In this document: positions 35,393-44,434 of the stretch, one piece after another
Layout of the letters: each line of letters begins with the position of its first letter
Position numbering within the stretch: position 1 is the first letter of the stretch
Assembly: GCA_019635735.1 (NCBI GenBank)
Contig: JAHBYX010000002.1
Location: 1-64,000, forward strand
Direction: 5' to 3'
DNA length: 64,000 bases
Source: Mesorhizobium sp.
GTDB taxonomy: Bacteria; Pseudomonadota; Alphaproteobacteria; Rhizobiales; Rhizobiaceae
Program-made: the position numbers and the translations under genes
The notes under the pieces: generated by a model
The model's input: the letters and a program-made list of their open reading frames with translations, nothing else
The model's database searches: none
Told to the model about the DNA's origin: nothing

Positions 35393-35448
35393 GGTCGTGT
35401 CGCTCTCCTCTTCGCTCTGCCGCGCTTGGTGGCCGGCACCTATCCCGC

Positions 35449-35904
35449 CTACATCTTCTCGCCGGGCAATCGGCTCGCCTGCTTCACCCAATCCGCGAAT
35501 TGCGCCTCGTCGAGCGTGTCGTCCTCGTGGATGTCGAGATAGCGCACGTCTTTCTGCTTCGATGCGCCCGGCGGAACGGGATCGAGCGACGCGCCGCGGA
35601 AGAACGCCACCTTAATGTAGCGTGTGAACACGTGGAACGAGACGAACCAGCCCTCGCCCTCCTTGCCGTAGAAGGGCGAGTTCCACTTGACCGCCTTCTG
35701 CACGCCCGGAACGGCCTGCACGATGATGGCATCGAGCCGGCGCCCGACCGCACTCTTCCAGCCCGGCATCGCTGCGATATAGGCCTGGACCGGGGCGTCG
35801 CCATATCCCTTGGCGATCTGCGGGTTGCCGCCCGAGAGCAGCTTGGGCGCTGCCGCCGTCTCTGCTCCGGTCTTTGCCGGCCTGCGGTTCGCCTTGGCCG
35901 TCAT
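35449..35904 (-). CDS. DUF1801 family protein
   Basis: A 151-residue DUF1801 protein: lysine- and alanine-rich N-terminus, then VQAYIAAMPGWKSAVGRRLDAIIVQ, VQKAVKWNSPFYGKEGEGWFVSF and FFRGASLDPVPPG. The role is unknown. Its ATG at 35904 overlaps the stop of the upstream membrane-protein gene by four bases, so it is part of the ArsR-AHSA1 operon. Confidence 0.8.
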   Translation of the reverse strand: MTAKANRRPAKTGAETAAAPKLLSGGNPQIAKGYGDAPVQAYIAAMPGWKSAVGRRLDAIIVQAVPGVQKAVKWNSPFYGKEGEGWFVSFHVFTRYIKVAFFRGASLDPVPPGASKQKDVRYLDIHEDDTLDEAQFADWVKQASRLPGEKM

Positions 35905-36137
35905 GTCCGTCCTTGCGCCCGCATGCGCCGCCCGCCGCGCCACCGCGCGGCATGGGGCAGAGCGAACATGTAGAGACCGCTGAGCGTCAGCAGCGCGAGC
36001 GGGATCAGCGGCATGAGATAGACCCACTGCGCCGGCTCGACGCCCATTCCGAGGCTGATGAAGATCGCGGCGACGACGGCCGTGAAGGCGATCGACAACC
36101 AGCGGTGGATCTGCCGGATCCAGGCGTTCCAGTTCAT
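35901..36137 (-). CDS. Small two-pass membrane protein, hypothetical
   Basis: A 78-residue protein with two hydrophobic segments (WLSIAFTAVVAAIFISLGMG and VYLMPLIPLALLTLSGLYMF) and a basic C-terminus. The family is not recognised. It is coupled to the downstream DUF1801 gene by an ATGA overlap, and lies 42 bases after the AHSA1 gene in the same operon. Confidence 0.75.
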   Translation of the reverse strand: MNWNAWIRQIHRWLSIAFTAVVAAIFISLGMGVEPAQWVYLMPLIPLALLTLSGLYMFALPHAARWRGGRRMRAQGRT

Positions 36138-36179
36138 TGACTTCTCCTCGATTGCGCCGAACTCCGCCGCGGCGTCGCT

Positions 36180-36590
36180 TCAGTCCATGCGTCCCAGAAC
36201 CTGCTCCAGCCCGTCAAGGAACCTCGGCCAGCCGGCCTTGGCGCCGCGGAAATAGGGCTGCTGGTCGGGCCGGAATCCCGTCTGCTCCATGCGCAGGCGG
36301 GTTCCGGCGCCGGTGGAAACGAGCGTCCAGGTCACGACGCTCCTCAAGTCCTTGGTGTCCCAGCTGTAGGACAGTCTCCGGTTGGGTTCGACGCTGCGGA
36401 CCTCGCAGTCGACGCCGCCCCAATCCGCGCTGAGGCTGAAACGGTGGCCTTGCGTCGGCTGGAAATCGTTCTTCATCAGCCATTCCGCGATCAGATGCGG
36501 CTGCGTCAGCGCGCGCCAGATCTTTTCCGCCGCGAATGGCACCTCGCGCTCGACGACGATGGAGAGCGTTTCGGTCGCGGCTTCTGTCAT
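36180..36590 (-). CDS. SRPBCC/AHSA1-domain protein
   Basis: A 136-residue START-like hydrophobic-pocket protein of the AHSA1 family: VEREVPFAAEKIWRALTQPHLIAEWLM at the N-terminus, then SADWGGVDCEVRSVEPNRRL and the C-terminal GWPRFLDGLEQVLGR. The ligand is unknown. The ATG at 36590 overlaps the arsR stop by four bases, the usual pairing of an ArsR regulator with an AHSA1 protein. Confidence 0.88.
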   Translation of the reverse strand: MTEAATETLSIVVEREVPFAAEKIWRALTQPHLIAEWLMKNDFQPTQGHRFSLSADWGGVDCEVRSVEPNRRLSYSWDTKDLRSVVTWTLVSTGAGTRLRMEQTGFRPDQQPYFRGAKAGWPRFLDGLEQVLGRMD

Positions 36591-36910
36591 TGGTCCATCC
36601 TTCTGAGCAGGTCTTCGAGGTCGTCGAACTTGCCCCGCCAGAACCCGCCCATCTCGCTTGTCCAGTCGGCCAGCGGCGCCAGCGCCTCGCGCCGCGCGCT
36701 GTAGTGCGTCTGGCGGCCTTCGGGACGGTCGCTGACCAGTCCGGCGCGCTTCAGCACGCCGAGATGCTTCGAGACGGCCGGCTGCGAGATGCCGGCCCGG
36801 GCCGTCAGCGCGCCCACCGTCTGGTCGCCCTCGCGGCACAGCCGCTCGAAGATGGCCCGCCGTGTCGGATCGGCAAGCGTCCTGAAAAGCACATCCTGAG
36901 TGGTCGACAT
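36587..36910 (-). CDS. ArsR family transcriptional regulator
   Basis: A 107-residue winged-helix ArsR/SmtB regulator (FRTLADPTRRAIFERLCREG, then ISQPAVSKHLGVLKRAGLV). No metal-binding CxC motif is seen in the recognition helix, so it is probably not a metal sensor. The ATG at 36910 is preferred over an upstream TTG. It heads the leftward operon with AHSA1, a small membrane protein and two DUF1801 genes. Confidence 0.9.
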   Translation of the reverse strand: MSTTQDVLFRTLADPTRRAIFERLCREGDQTVGALTARAGISQPAVSKHLGVLKRAGLVSDRPEGRQTHYSARREALAPLADWTSEMGGFWRGKFDDLEDLLRRMDQ

Positions 36911-37061
36911 TCGCAATCCATAACCTTCTGGCTATTTGGTCGTCGTATAACCATTGGGATATGTGTTGGTCAAGCCCGGTCGTGCATGTTCGTTCGGGGT
37001 TGCCCTTGCGTCAGCATTGCTGGTAACTCCGGCTATCCGGATTTGCCTGATAGGGGACCTC

Positions 37062-38732
37062 ATGAGATTTCGCTTCGCCTTGGCCGCCGGCCTGATGGCC
37101 ATGACCTTGCCGGCAACCGGCGCGCTGGCGGCCGATCGCGCGATCGTCGTTCTCGACGCGTCCGGCTCGATGTGGGCGCAGATCGAAGGCGTGTCGCGTA
37201 TCGCGATTGCGCGCCAGACCATCAAGGACGTCCTCGCCGGCCTGCCGGAAGGCCTCGAACTCGGTTTGATGGCCTATGGCCATCGCGAAAAGGGCTCCTG
37301 CACCGACATCGAGACCCTCGTCCAACCCGCGGCCGGCTCGGCGGCGGCGATATCGGCAGCGGTGGAAGGGATCAGTCCGAAGGGCAAGACGCCTTTGTCC
37401 GCCGCCGTGAACCGCGCCGCCGAAGAGCTGCGCTACACCGAGGAAAAGGCCACCGTCATCCTGGTCACCGATGGCATCGAGACCTGCGATGCCGATCCGT
37501 GCGCGCTGGCGAATGAGCTCGAAAAGGGCGGCGTCGGCTTCACCGCCCATGTCGTCGGCTTCGGCCTGACGGAGGAGGAAGGCCGCAAGGTCGCCTGCCT
37601 GGCCGAGAACACCGGCGGGATGTACGTCCAGGCCGGAGACGGCAATGCGCTCTCCGAGGCTCTCACGCAGACGGTCGCCCAGGCGACGCAGCCCGCGGCC
37701 GAGCCGGCTCCCGCGCCTGCCCCGGCCCCGGAGCCTGCGGTTCCGGAGTTCAACTTCGCGCCGGTCGCGATCATGGCGGAAGGAGACGACCCGCTCCCCG
37801 GCGGCGCCGGCAACGCCTGGGAAGTCTATCGCGCCCAGGCGGATGGCTCGCGCGGCGAATACGTTTCGACCGACTACGGCAACAGCTGGAAGACCAATCT
37901 GGAGCCGGGCAAATATGTCGTTGTCGCCCGTTATGGCGAGGCCGGCACGGAGCAGCCCGTCACGATCGAGGCCGGCAAGCTGACCGAGCCGCTGTTCGTC
38001 CTCAATGCCGGCACGCTCATCGTCCGGCCTCTCGCGGTCCCGGGTGGCGAACCGGTCGACGGCGCGGCGGTCAACCTGGCCTATCCCGGCGGCGAGACGA
38101 CCGGCTACGGCCAGGCGACATTCATCGCGCCGGCGGGAGAACAGAAGCTCACGGTCAGTATAGGTGCCGGCGAGGTCACCGAGACGATCGTCCTCAAAGC
38201 CGGAGACATTGTCACCAGGGATGTCGTGGTCGGTGTCGGGCGCGCAGTGGTGAACGCCGCCTACGTGCCGGGCATGAAGGTCGAGGACGGCGGCCTGTTC
38301 GTCGAGATCCTGAAGTCGGCGAAGAAACTGGACGGGTCTCGCGAGTCCATCGTGTCGGGCTATGGTCCGGACAGCGCCCATGAGGTTCCGCCGGGCGACT
38401 ACGTTCTGCACGTGCGCATCGGCGAGGCCGAGGCGGAGGCCCCGTTCAGCGTCAAGGTCGGCGAGACCACGGAGGTGGAAGCGGTCCTGAACGCCGGCGT
38501 CCTCGCAGTGTCGGCGCCCGGCGCGAGCTCCATCGAAATCCTGTCGGCGAAGAAGGACATCCAGGGCAAGCGCAAATCCTTCTCCTATGCCTATGGCGAG
38601 GAGTTTCAGACGACCCTTCCGGCGGGCGACTACGTCGTCGTCGCGAGGCCGCAGAATGACAACGCCGGCAAGGAGGCCGACGCAAAGGTGGTCGCGGGCG
38701 AGCGGACGGAGACGGCTGTCACGCTGCCCTGA
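37062..38732 (+). CDS. Secreted VWA-domain protein
   Basis: A 556-residue exported protein. A signal peptide (LAAGLMAMTLPATGALAA) is followed by a von Willebrand factor A domain with an intact MIDAS motif (VVLDASGSMW, and later TDGIETCD). An Ala/Pro-rich linker near 210-235 leads to repeated beta-rich segments, each with a GEYVSTDYG/GDYVLHVRIGEAEAEA-type strand pattern and LNAGTL/LNAGVL phrases. This suggests adhesion or scaffolding outside the cell; the function is unknown. The ATG at 37062 has GGGGAC upstream; a longer reading from 36954 lacks a clean signal peptide. Confidence 0.85.
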   Translation: MRFRFALAAGLMAMTLPATGALAADRAIVVLDASGSMWAQIEGVSRIAIARQTIKDVLAGLPEGLELGLMAYGHREKGSCTDIETLVQPAAGSAAAISAAVEGISPKGKTPLSAAVNRAAEELRYTEEKATVILVTDGIETCDADPCALANELEKGGVGFTAHVVGFGLTEEEGRKVACLAENTGGMYVQAGDGNALSEALTQTVAQATQPAAEPAPAPAPAPEPAVPEFNFAPVAIMAEGDDPLPGGAGNAWEVYRAQADGSRGEYVSTDYGNSWKTNLEPGKYVVVARYGEAGTEQPVTIEAGKLTEPLFVLNAGTLIVRPLAVPGGEPVDGAAVNLAYPGGETTGYGQATFIAPAGEQKLTVSIGAGEVTETIVLKAGDIVTRDVVVGVGRAVVNAAYVPGMKVEDGGLFVEILKSAKKLDGSRESIVSGYGPDSAHEVPPGDYVLHVRIGEAEAEAPFSVKVGETTEVEAVLNAGVLAVSAPGASSIEILSAKKDIQGKRKSFSYAYGEEFQTTLPAGDYVVVARPQNDNAGKEADAKVVAGERTETAVTLP

Positions 38733-38738
38733 CCGGGC

Positions 38739-39620
38739 TCAGGCGAAGCTTGTGCGATCCTTCTCCACCAGCGCGGCGATGAAGGCCGACACGGCCTGCA
38801 CGCGCCGCAGCGGCCGCACGCTCTCGTGGTAGACGAGCCAGTAGGCGCGGCGGATCGGCGGTGTGATCGCCAGCGGCACGAGATCGTCGAAGGCCCGCGC
38901 GATGAACGTGTGGAGGATGCCGATACCGGCGCCCGAGCGCACCGCCGCCGTCTGTCCGAGGGCCGATGAGATCTGGAAGCCGGCATTCCACCGCGACCAG
39001 ATCTCGGTGGCGTAGTCGAGGCTCTGGCTCATCAGAAGGTCGCCGACATAGCCGACCAGCCTGTGCTTCTCGAGATCTTCTACGCGCGCGGGGGCACCAT
39101 GCGCGTCGAGATAGGCCTTCGACGCATAGAGACCCAGCGTGTAGTCGACCAGCTTGGAGGCGACGAGGCGTCCTTCCGTCGGCCTCTCGACGGTGATCGC
39201 GATGTCGGCCTCGCGCCGCGACAGCGAAAACGAGCGCGGCACCGGCACGAGCTGCACCGACAGCGTCGGGTGCCTTTCGGTCAGTTCGCCGAGACGCGGC
39301 GCCAGATAGGCGACGCCGAACCCGTCGGGCGCGCCGATGCGCACCGTGCCCGAGACCTCGCTCCCCTCGCCGGCGATCTCGGCGCGCGCGGCGATCATCT
39401 CGCCCTCCATCCGCTCCGCCACCGCCAGGAAATGCTCACCTGCGGGCGTCAGCTCGCTGCCGGTGGTGAGCCTGCGGAACAGGCGCGCGTTGAGGCTTTC
39501 CTCGAGTGCTGCGACGCGGCGCGACACCGTCGCGTGGTTGAGCCCCAGCCTTCTGGCCGCGCCGAGGATCTGGCCCGCCCGCGCGACGGCGAGGAAGATG
39601 CGCACGTCATCCCAGTTCAT
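38739..39620 (-). CDS. LysR family transcriptional regulator
   Basis: A 293-residue LysR-type regulator: helix-turn-helix in residues ~15-60 (AARRLGLNHATVSRRVAALEESL) and a periplasmic-binding-protein-like effector domain. It is divergent from mmsA with a 143-base shared region, the arrangement expected for a regulator of that gene, though direct control is inference. The ATG at 39620 was chosen over an upstream in-frame start at 39653. Confidence 0.9.
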   Translation of the reverse strand: MNWDDVRIFLAVARAGQILGAARRLGLNHATVSRRVAALEESLNARLFRRLTTGSELTPAGEHFLAVAERMEGEMIAARAEIAGEGSEVSGTVRIGAPDGFGVAYLAPRLGELTERHPTLSVQLVPVPRSFSLSRREADIAITVERPTEGRLVASKLVDYTLGLYASKAYLDAHGAPARVEDLEKHRLVGYVGDLLMSQSLDYATEIWSRWNAGFQISSALGQTAAVRSGAGIGILHTFIARAFDDLVPLAITPPIRRAYWLVYHESVRPLRRVQAVSAFIAALVEKDRTSFA

Positions 39621-39763
39621 ATCCCCTCCCGATATGCAGATAATATAGATCAATCATAATCGCTGTTGAGACGGCGCACAACGGTTTCGACCCGGCTCGC
39701 GTTGCAATCCGGCTTTTCTGCGCCGATGATGGCGTCCAGAAAAATCCTTCAGGGAGTGAGACA

Positions 39764-41260
39764 GTGGCGATCTACGGTCATTACATCGGCGGCAAGCATG
39801 TCGCCTCCACCAGCGGACGCGTCGCCGACGTGCTGCAGCCCATGGACGGCACCGTGCGCGGCCAGGTCGCGCTCGGCTCGGCCGCCGAACTGCGCAAGGC
39901 GGTCGAAAACGCCAAGGCCGCCCAGGTCGGCTGGGGCGCCACCAATCCGCAGCGCCGCGTGCGCGTGCTGATGAAGTTCCTCGAACTCATGGCGCGCGAG
40001 AACGATGCGCTGGCCGAACTGCTCGCCCGCGAGCACGGCAAGACCATCGCCGACGCCAAGGGCGATATCCAGCGCGGCCTCGAGGTCATCGAGGTCTGCA
40101 TCGGCGCGCCGCACCTGATGAAGGGCGAGTTCACCGACGGCGCCGGTCCCGGCATCGACGTCTACTCGATGCGCCAGCCGCTCGGCGTCGTCGCCGGCAT
40201 CACGCCGTTCAACTTCCCCGCCATGATCCCGCTGTGGAAGATCGGTCCGGCGCTCGCCGCCGGCAACGCCTTCATCCTCAAGCCGTCCGAGCGTGACCCG
40301 GGCGTGCCGATGCGCATCGCCGAACTCTTCCTCGAGGCCGGTCTGCCCGCCGGCGTGCTCAACGTCGTCAACGGCGACAAGGAAGTGGTGGACGCGATCC
40401 TCGACGATCCGGACATCAAGGCCGTCGGCTTCGTCGGCTCCACCCCCATCGCGCAGTACATCTATTCCCGCGCCACGGCCAACGGCAAGCGAGCCCAGTG
40501 CTTCGGCGGCGCCAAGAACCACATGATCATCATGCCCGACGCCGACATGGACCAGACCGTCGACGCCCTCATCGGCGCCGGCTACGGCTCGGCCGGCGAG
40601 CGCTGCATGGCGATCTCGGTCGCCGTGCCCGTCGGCAAGGAGACCGCCGACCGCCTCGTCGAGAAGCTCATCCCGCGCGTCGAGAGCCTGAAGGTCGGCC
40701 CCTCGACCGACTCCTCCGCCGATTTCGGTCCGCTGGTGACGAAGCAGGCGCTGGAGCGCGTCAAGGGTTACGTCGACGCCGGCGTCAAGGAAGGCGCCAA
40801 GCTCCTGGTCGACGGCCGCGGCTTCAAGATGCAGGGCTACGAGAACGGCTTCTACATGGGCGGCTGCCTGTTCGACCACGTGACGCCCGACATGAAGATC
40901 TACAAGGAAGAGATCTTCGGCCCGGTGCTGTCGGTCGTCCGCGCCAACACCTACGAGAACGCCATCAAGCTCGCCAACGACCACGAGATGGGCAACGGCG
41001 TCGCGATCTTCACCCAGAACGGCGACGCCGCCCGCGACTTCGCCTCGCGCGTCCAGGTCGGCATGGTCGGCGTCAACGTGCCGATCCCGGTGCCGATCGC
41101 CTACTACACCTTCGGCGGCTGGAAGGCCTCGTCTTTCGGCGACCTGAACCAGCACGGCCCCGACGCCTTCCGCTTCTACACCAAGACCAAGACCGTCACC
41201 TCGCGCTGGCCCTCCGGCATCAAGGACGGCGCCGACTTCGTTATCCCGACGATGAACTGA
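39764..41260 (+). CDS. mmsA: CoA-acylating methylmalonate-semialdehyde dehydrogenase
   Basis: A 498-residue aldehyde dehydrogenase converting methylmalonate semialdehyde and CoA to propionyl-CoA in valine and inositol catabolism. The catalytic cysteine lies in GERCMAISVAV near residue 286, with the MmsA-type FNFPAMIPLWKIGPALAAGN and FVGSTPIAQYIY regions. It starts at GTG 39764 with an AGGGAG ribosome site. A strong terminator follows. It may feed propionyl-CoA to the pathway that also uses the prpE product about 7 kb away (inference). Confidence 0.95.
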   Translation: MAIYGHYIGGKHVASTSGRVADVLQPMDGTVRGQVALGSAAELRKAVENAKAAQVGWGATNPQRRVRVLMKFLELMARENDALAELLAREHGKTIADAKGDIQRGLEVIEVCIGAPHLMKGEFTDGAGPGIDVYSMRQPLGVVAGITPFNFPAMIPLWKIGPALAAGNAFILKPSERDPGVPMRIAELFLEAGLPAGVLNVVNGDKEVVDAILDDPDIKAVGFVGSTPIAQYIYSRATANGKRAQCFGGAKNHMIIMPDADMDQTVDALIGAGYGSAGERCMAISVAVPVGKETADRLVEKLIPRVESLKVGPSTDSSADFGPLVTKQALERVKGYVDAGVKEGAKLLVDGRGFKMQGYENGFYMGGCLFDHVTPDMKIYKEEIFGPVLSVVRANTYENAIKLANDHEMGNGVAIFTQNGDAARDFASRVQVGMVGVNVPIPVPIAYYTFGGWKASSFGDLNQHGPDAFRFYTKTKTVTSRWPSGIKDGADFVIPTMN

Positions 41261-41284
41261 TCTCCTTCGAGGAGGATCCCGACC

Positions 41285-41315
41285 GAGGCGGCGCAGCAAT
41301 GCGCCGCCTCTTTTT
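41285..41315 (+). terminator. Rho-independent terminator after mmsA
   Basis: A perfect 11-base stem (GAGGCGGCGCA at 41285-41295 pairing with TGCGCCGCCTC at 41300-41310), a GCAA loop and a run of five T at 41311-41315. It lies 25 bases after the mmsA stop. Confidence 0.92.
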
Positions 41316-41388
41316 CATGACCTGCCTGTCGCAAGCATCCGCTTTTCGGTAGACTTGTTGGACGAGGTCCAGAAGTCCGGCGCGGCGG

Positions 41389-41718
41389 TCATGCGCCGAT
41401 CTCCAGCCCGGCGATGCGCTCATCCGCCAGCGAGAACCTGTAGCGCAGCGTTGCCGGGCTGCCTGGAAAATCGCCCGCGACGAGACCCGAGACCTTCCAG
41501 TTCCCTCCGTCCGCCGTCGCCTCGTTCGGCTCGACCGTGACGCGGTATCTTCTGGTCGTCTCCTCCATCCAGGACCTGATCGCGGCGTGACCGGTATGGG
41601 TCTGGCCCTCGTCCCGGACGGACGCGTCCGCAGTGAACGGCGCGAGCATAGCGTCGATGTCATGTCTGTTCTTGGCGGCGAAATAGTCGGCGATCGGTTG
41701 TGGCAGGTCGATGGTCAT
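41389..41718 (-). CDS. NTF2/SnoaL-like family protein
   Basis: A 109-residue protein of the NTF2-like cone fold: IADYFAAKNRHDIDAMLAPFTADASVRDEGQT at the N-terminus, GHAAIRSWMEET and a C-terminal strand region (RFSLADERIAGLEIG). Often steroid-isomerase or dehydratase-like, but the role here is unknown. It is divergent from the HxlR regulator gene, which may control it. Confidence 0.82.
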   Translation of the reverse strand: MTIDLPQPIADYFAAKNRHDIDAMLAPFTADASVRDEGQTHTGHAAIRSWMEETTRRYRVTVEPNEATADGGNWKVSGLVAGDFPGSPATLRYRFSLADERIAGLEIGA

Positions 41719-41797
41719 GGTCTGAACTCCTTGTCTGCCGGCCTCTGTGACCGGCCGGCTGCTTGCCTCCCCGCCTAGATGCGGCTAGGCTTTCGAT

Positions 41798-42169
41798 ATG
41801 ACAAGAACCGACCAGAAAGTAGGCTACTTACCGGAAAGTGAGTATGAACCGCTCACGCCGACGAGCGCCGCCAGCGGGGTCGAGAACGTCTTGCGGATTC
41901 TCGAGGGCCGCTGGAAGCTGGTGATCCTGTTTCACCTCTTCGGCGGCAAGGTCCTGCGCTTCTCCGAGCTTGAGCGGGCAATCCCTGCCATTTCGCAGAA
42001 GATGCTGATCCAGCAGTTGCGGCAGATGGAGGCCGACGGCGTCGTGCGCCGGATCGTCCACCACCAGGTTCCTCCGAAGGTCGAGTATTGCCTGACGGAC
42101 TGGGGCCAGGCGCTGTGCCCTGCGCTCGATGCCTTGCTGAAATGGGCAGCGCAACGCGAACCGTCCTGA
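41798..42169 (+). CDS. HxlR family transcriptional regulator
   Basis: A 123-residue winged-helix HxlR protein: ILEGRWKLVILFHLFGG, RFSELERAIPAISQKMLIQQLRQMEADGVV split across the recognition helix, and YCLTDWGQALCPALDAL. It is divergent from the NTF2-like gene, separated by 79 bases, so it probably regulates that gene. No cysteine sensor can be assigned with confidence. Confidence 0.9.
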   Translation: MTRTDQKVGYLPESEYEPLTPTSAASGVENVLRILEGRWKLVILFHLFGGKVLRFSELERAIPAISQKMLIQQLRQMEADGVVRRIVHHQVPPKVEYCLTDWGQALCPALDALLKWAAQREPS

Positions 42170-42288
42170 CCCGAATCCGCTGCCTGTCTTCGCTCTTCGT
42201 TACACTCCGCAAGTTTTCGTGATGGAACGCGGATACGTCGCCCTGCTTGATTTCCAGGAATCACAAACGGCGAACGAGGATTTCCGCC

Positions 42289-42666
42289 ATGACCCGACTC
42301 GCTCCCCTTATCGGCGCCTTCGCGCTCACCTGCAGCTTCGCCGCCGTCGCCCAGACCCCGGCGCAGAACCTCGCCCCCGCCTCTGCCCCCGGCATCGAGG
42401 TGGTTCCGGACTCGTCGGTCCCCGCCCAGTCCTCCGAGGTCACGAACTGCGGCCCGCGCGACGAGATCGTGGCGCAGCTCGGCGCAGTCTTCCAGGAGGC
42501 GCCCAACAGCATGGGGATGATCGACCCGACGGCGGTCGTCGAAGTCTTCGTGTCCGAAGCGGGCACCTTCACCATCCTGGCCAGCGGCACCGACGGCACC
42601 AGTTGCATCCTCGCCAGCGGCGAGGGCTGGGATGGCGCGACCAAGATGGCCGGCCGCGAAAGCTGA
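42289..42666 (+). CDS. Hypothetical secreted protein
   Basis: A 125-residue protein with a Sec signal peptide (MTRLAPLIGAFALTCSFAAVAQ) and a mature domain with two cysteines (TNCGPRDEI, SCILASGEGW) likely joined by a disulfide. The family is not recognised with certainty; the pattern GPRDEIVAQLGAVFQE and a central TFTILASG strand recur in alphaproteobacterial hypothetical proteins. ATG 42289 follows a GAGGA ribosome site. It is convergent with the gntR gene. Confidence 0.7.
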   Translation: MTRLAPLIGAFALTCSFAAVAQTPAQNLAPASAPGIEVVPDSSVPAQSSEVTNCGPRDEIVAQLGAVFQEAPNSMGMIDPTAVVEVFVSEAGTFTILASGTDGTSCILASGEGWDGATKMAGRES

Positions 42667-42670
42667 GATC

Positions 42671-43315
42671 CTACCGCGTCGCTTCTTCGGCATGGGCCCT
42701 GAGCAGCGCCATGAGGCGATCCGACTCCGCCGCGGCCGCGTCGCCATCGCCGTCGAGCACCGCCTTGATCAGTGCCATGTGCCGGTCCGCCGCGGCGGCC
42801 AGCCCGCTGTCGGCCTGGTAGCGATACCAGAAGCGCCGGCTGTGCGTCTGGAGCGGTGCGGCGACGCGTGCCGCAAACGGATTGTCGGAAGTCTCGGCCA
42901 TCACTTCGTCGAGCGTCTTGTCGGCTTGCAGGAACGCGAACACGTTTCCCGAAATCACCGCCTTGCGCATCGACAGCGCCGCGTCGTGAAAACGCTGCGC
43001 CGTCTCGCGGGTGGCATGGCGCGCGGCCGCCCGCGCCAGAACCGCTTCCACCCCGCGCCGTGCATCGATGACCTTCATCCAGTCGGACGCATGCAGCGGC
43101 GCCACCGCCAGCCCCGCCCGGGCGCGCACCTCGAGCAGCCCTTCCCAGGCCAGCCGCTGGATCGCCTCGCGAACGGGGGTGCGCCCGAGCCCGATCCGCT
43201 CGATGAGCGCACCCTCGGTCGTCACGCTGCCAGGGGAGAGTTCGAGCGTGACGATCATCCGCTCCAGCAGCCTGTAGGCGCGTCGCGTGGCGCTTTCCTG
43301 CACCGCCTCGGTCAT
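42671..43315 (-). CDS. GntR/FCD family transcriptional regulator
   Basis: A 214-residue FCD-type GntR regulator: wHTH in residues ~10-70 (LSPGSVTTEGALIERIGLGRTPVREAIQRL) and a C-terminal all-helical effector domain with His residues suited to metal and carboxylate binding. It is divergent from the DapA-family lyase gene; two copies of a shared palindrome in between (43345-43410) are probable operators. Likely a repressor induced by the lyase pathway substrate. Confidence 0.88.
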   Translation of the reverse strand: MTEAVQESATRRAYRLLERMIVTLELSPGSVTTEGALIERIGLGRTPVREAIQRLAWEGLLEVRARAGLAVAPLHASDWMKVIDARRGVEAVLARAAARHATRETAQRFHDAALSMRKAVISGNVFAFLQADKTLDEVMAETSDNPFAARVAAPLQTHSRRFWYRYQADSGLAAAADRHMALIKAVLDGDGDAAAAESDRLMALLRAHAEEATR

Positions 43316-43344
43316 GTGTCTGCGGCCTCCGGAAGGTATATTAT

Positions 43345-43410
43345 TGATATATCAGTATCGGAATCCGCTTGACAACCCTCCGTGCCATCTCATATATCAC
43401 TGATATATCA
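43345..43410 (+). promoter_or_regulatory. Promoter and paired GntR operators upstream of the DapA-family gene
   Basis: The palindrome TGATATATCA occurs at 43345-43354 and 43401-43410, in the longer form TGATATATCAGT and ACTGATATATCA, so the two sites are a 12-base inverted pair. Between them lies a promoter: TTGACA at 43369-43374 and a -10 TATATC at 43393-43398. The second operator lies just downstream of the -10, in front of a GAAGGAG ribosome site. This fits repression by the divergent GntR protein. Confidence 0.75.
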
Positions 43411-43424
43411 GAAGGAGATCGATC

Positions 43425-44318
43425 ATGTGGTCCGGAGTTTTCCCTGCCGTCACGACCAAGTTCACCGCCGACGACCGTCTCGACCATGCCGAGATGGAGC
43501 GCTGCTTTTCCCTGCAGATGGACGCCGGCTGCGACGGCATCATCGTCTGCGGCTCGCTCGGCGAAGGCCCGATGCTCAGCCATGACGAGAAGCTCGAAGT
43601 GTTCGCGACCGCGCGAAAGATAGCCGGCAAAAAGCCTGTCCTGCTGACGATCAACGAGGCTGCCACACGCGATGCCGCCTCGCTCGCGAAGCGCGCCGCC
43701 AAGGCCGGCGCCGACGGCCTCATGGTCGTGCCCTCGCCGATCTACCACACCAATCCGGAAGAGACGGTCGCCGCTCTCAGTGCGGTGGCGCAGGCCGGCG
43801 ACCTGCCGGTCATGATCTATTCCAACCGCCTCGCCTACCGCGTCGACGTCACGATCCCTATCATGGAAGAGCTCGCCGCCGATGCCCGCTTCGTCGCGGT
43901 CAAGGAGAGTTCCGACGACATCCGCCGCTCTACCGACATCATCAACGCCTTCGGCGACCGGTTCGACCTCTTCACCGGCGTCGACAACCTCGCCTTCGAG
44001 GCGCTGTCGGTCGGTGCCATCGGCTGGGTCGCCGGCCTCGTCACCGCCTTCCCGCGCGAGACGGTGGCGATCTACCAGCTCATGAAGCAGGGCCGCCGCG
44101 AGGAGGCTCTGTCGATCTACCGCTGGTTCCGCCCGCTGCTCGACCTCGACGTCTCGACCTATCTCGTCCAGAACATCAAGCTGGCGGAGGTCCACGCCAT
44201 CGGCACCAATGACCGCGTGCGCATGCCGCGCCTGCCGCTGTCCGGCGAGCGCCGCAAGTCCGTCGAAAAGATCATCACCGACGCCCTCGCAATCCGCCCG
44301 ACGCTGCCGGCCTTCTGA
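43425..44318 (+). CDS. DapA/NanA-superfamily aldolase or deaminase
   Basis: A 297-residue class I lyase of the dihydrodipicolinate synthase superfamily. The Schiff-base lysine is in FVAVKESSDD near residue 162, and the GSLGEGPMLSHDEK and NRLAYRVDV regions are in place. The C-terminal third (FTGVDNLAFEALSVGAIGWVAGL) recalls the hydroxyproline-catabolic pyrroline-4-hydroxy-2-carboxylate deaminase (LhpC) branch, but 2-keto-sugar-acid aldolase is an alternative. Control by a GntR regulator fits a catabolic, not biosynthetic, role. Confidence 0.85.
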   Translation: MWSGVFPAVTTKFTADDRLDHAEMERCFSLQMDAGCDGIIVCGSLGEGPMLSHDEKLEVFATARKIAGKKPVLLTINEAATRDAASLAKRAAKAGADGLMVVPSPIYHTNPEETVAALSAVAQAGDLPVMIYSNRLAYRVDVTIPIMEELAADARFVAVKESSDDIRRSTDIINAFGDRFDLFTGVDNLAFEALSVGAIGWVAGLVTAFPRETVAIYQLMKQGRREEALSIYRWFRPLLDLDVSTYLVQNIKLAEVHAIGTNDRVRMPRLPLSGERRKSVEKIITDALAIRPTLPAF

Positions 44319-44434
44319 AATGGACACGGCGGTGATGGCCCCTGCCAGGCTTGACACCGCCGGCTCCCGCTGTAGACCGTGCAGACTGATCGACCGACCC
44401 GAGGGGCCGCTCGTCCCTGAGGGAAGGACCGGAC

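Noticed and set aside
39749..41299. Open frame of 516 codons antisense to mmsA
   Set aside because: Aspartate-, glycine- and valine-rich translation without any motif, fully complementary to a gene with a clear family match.
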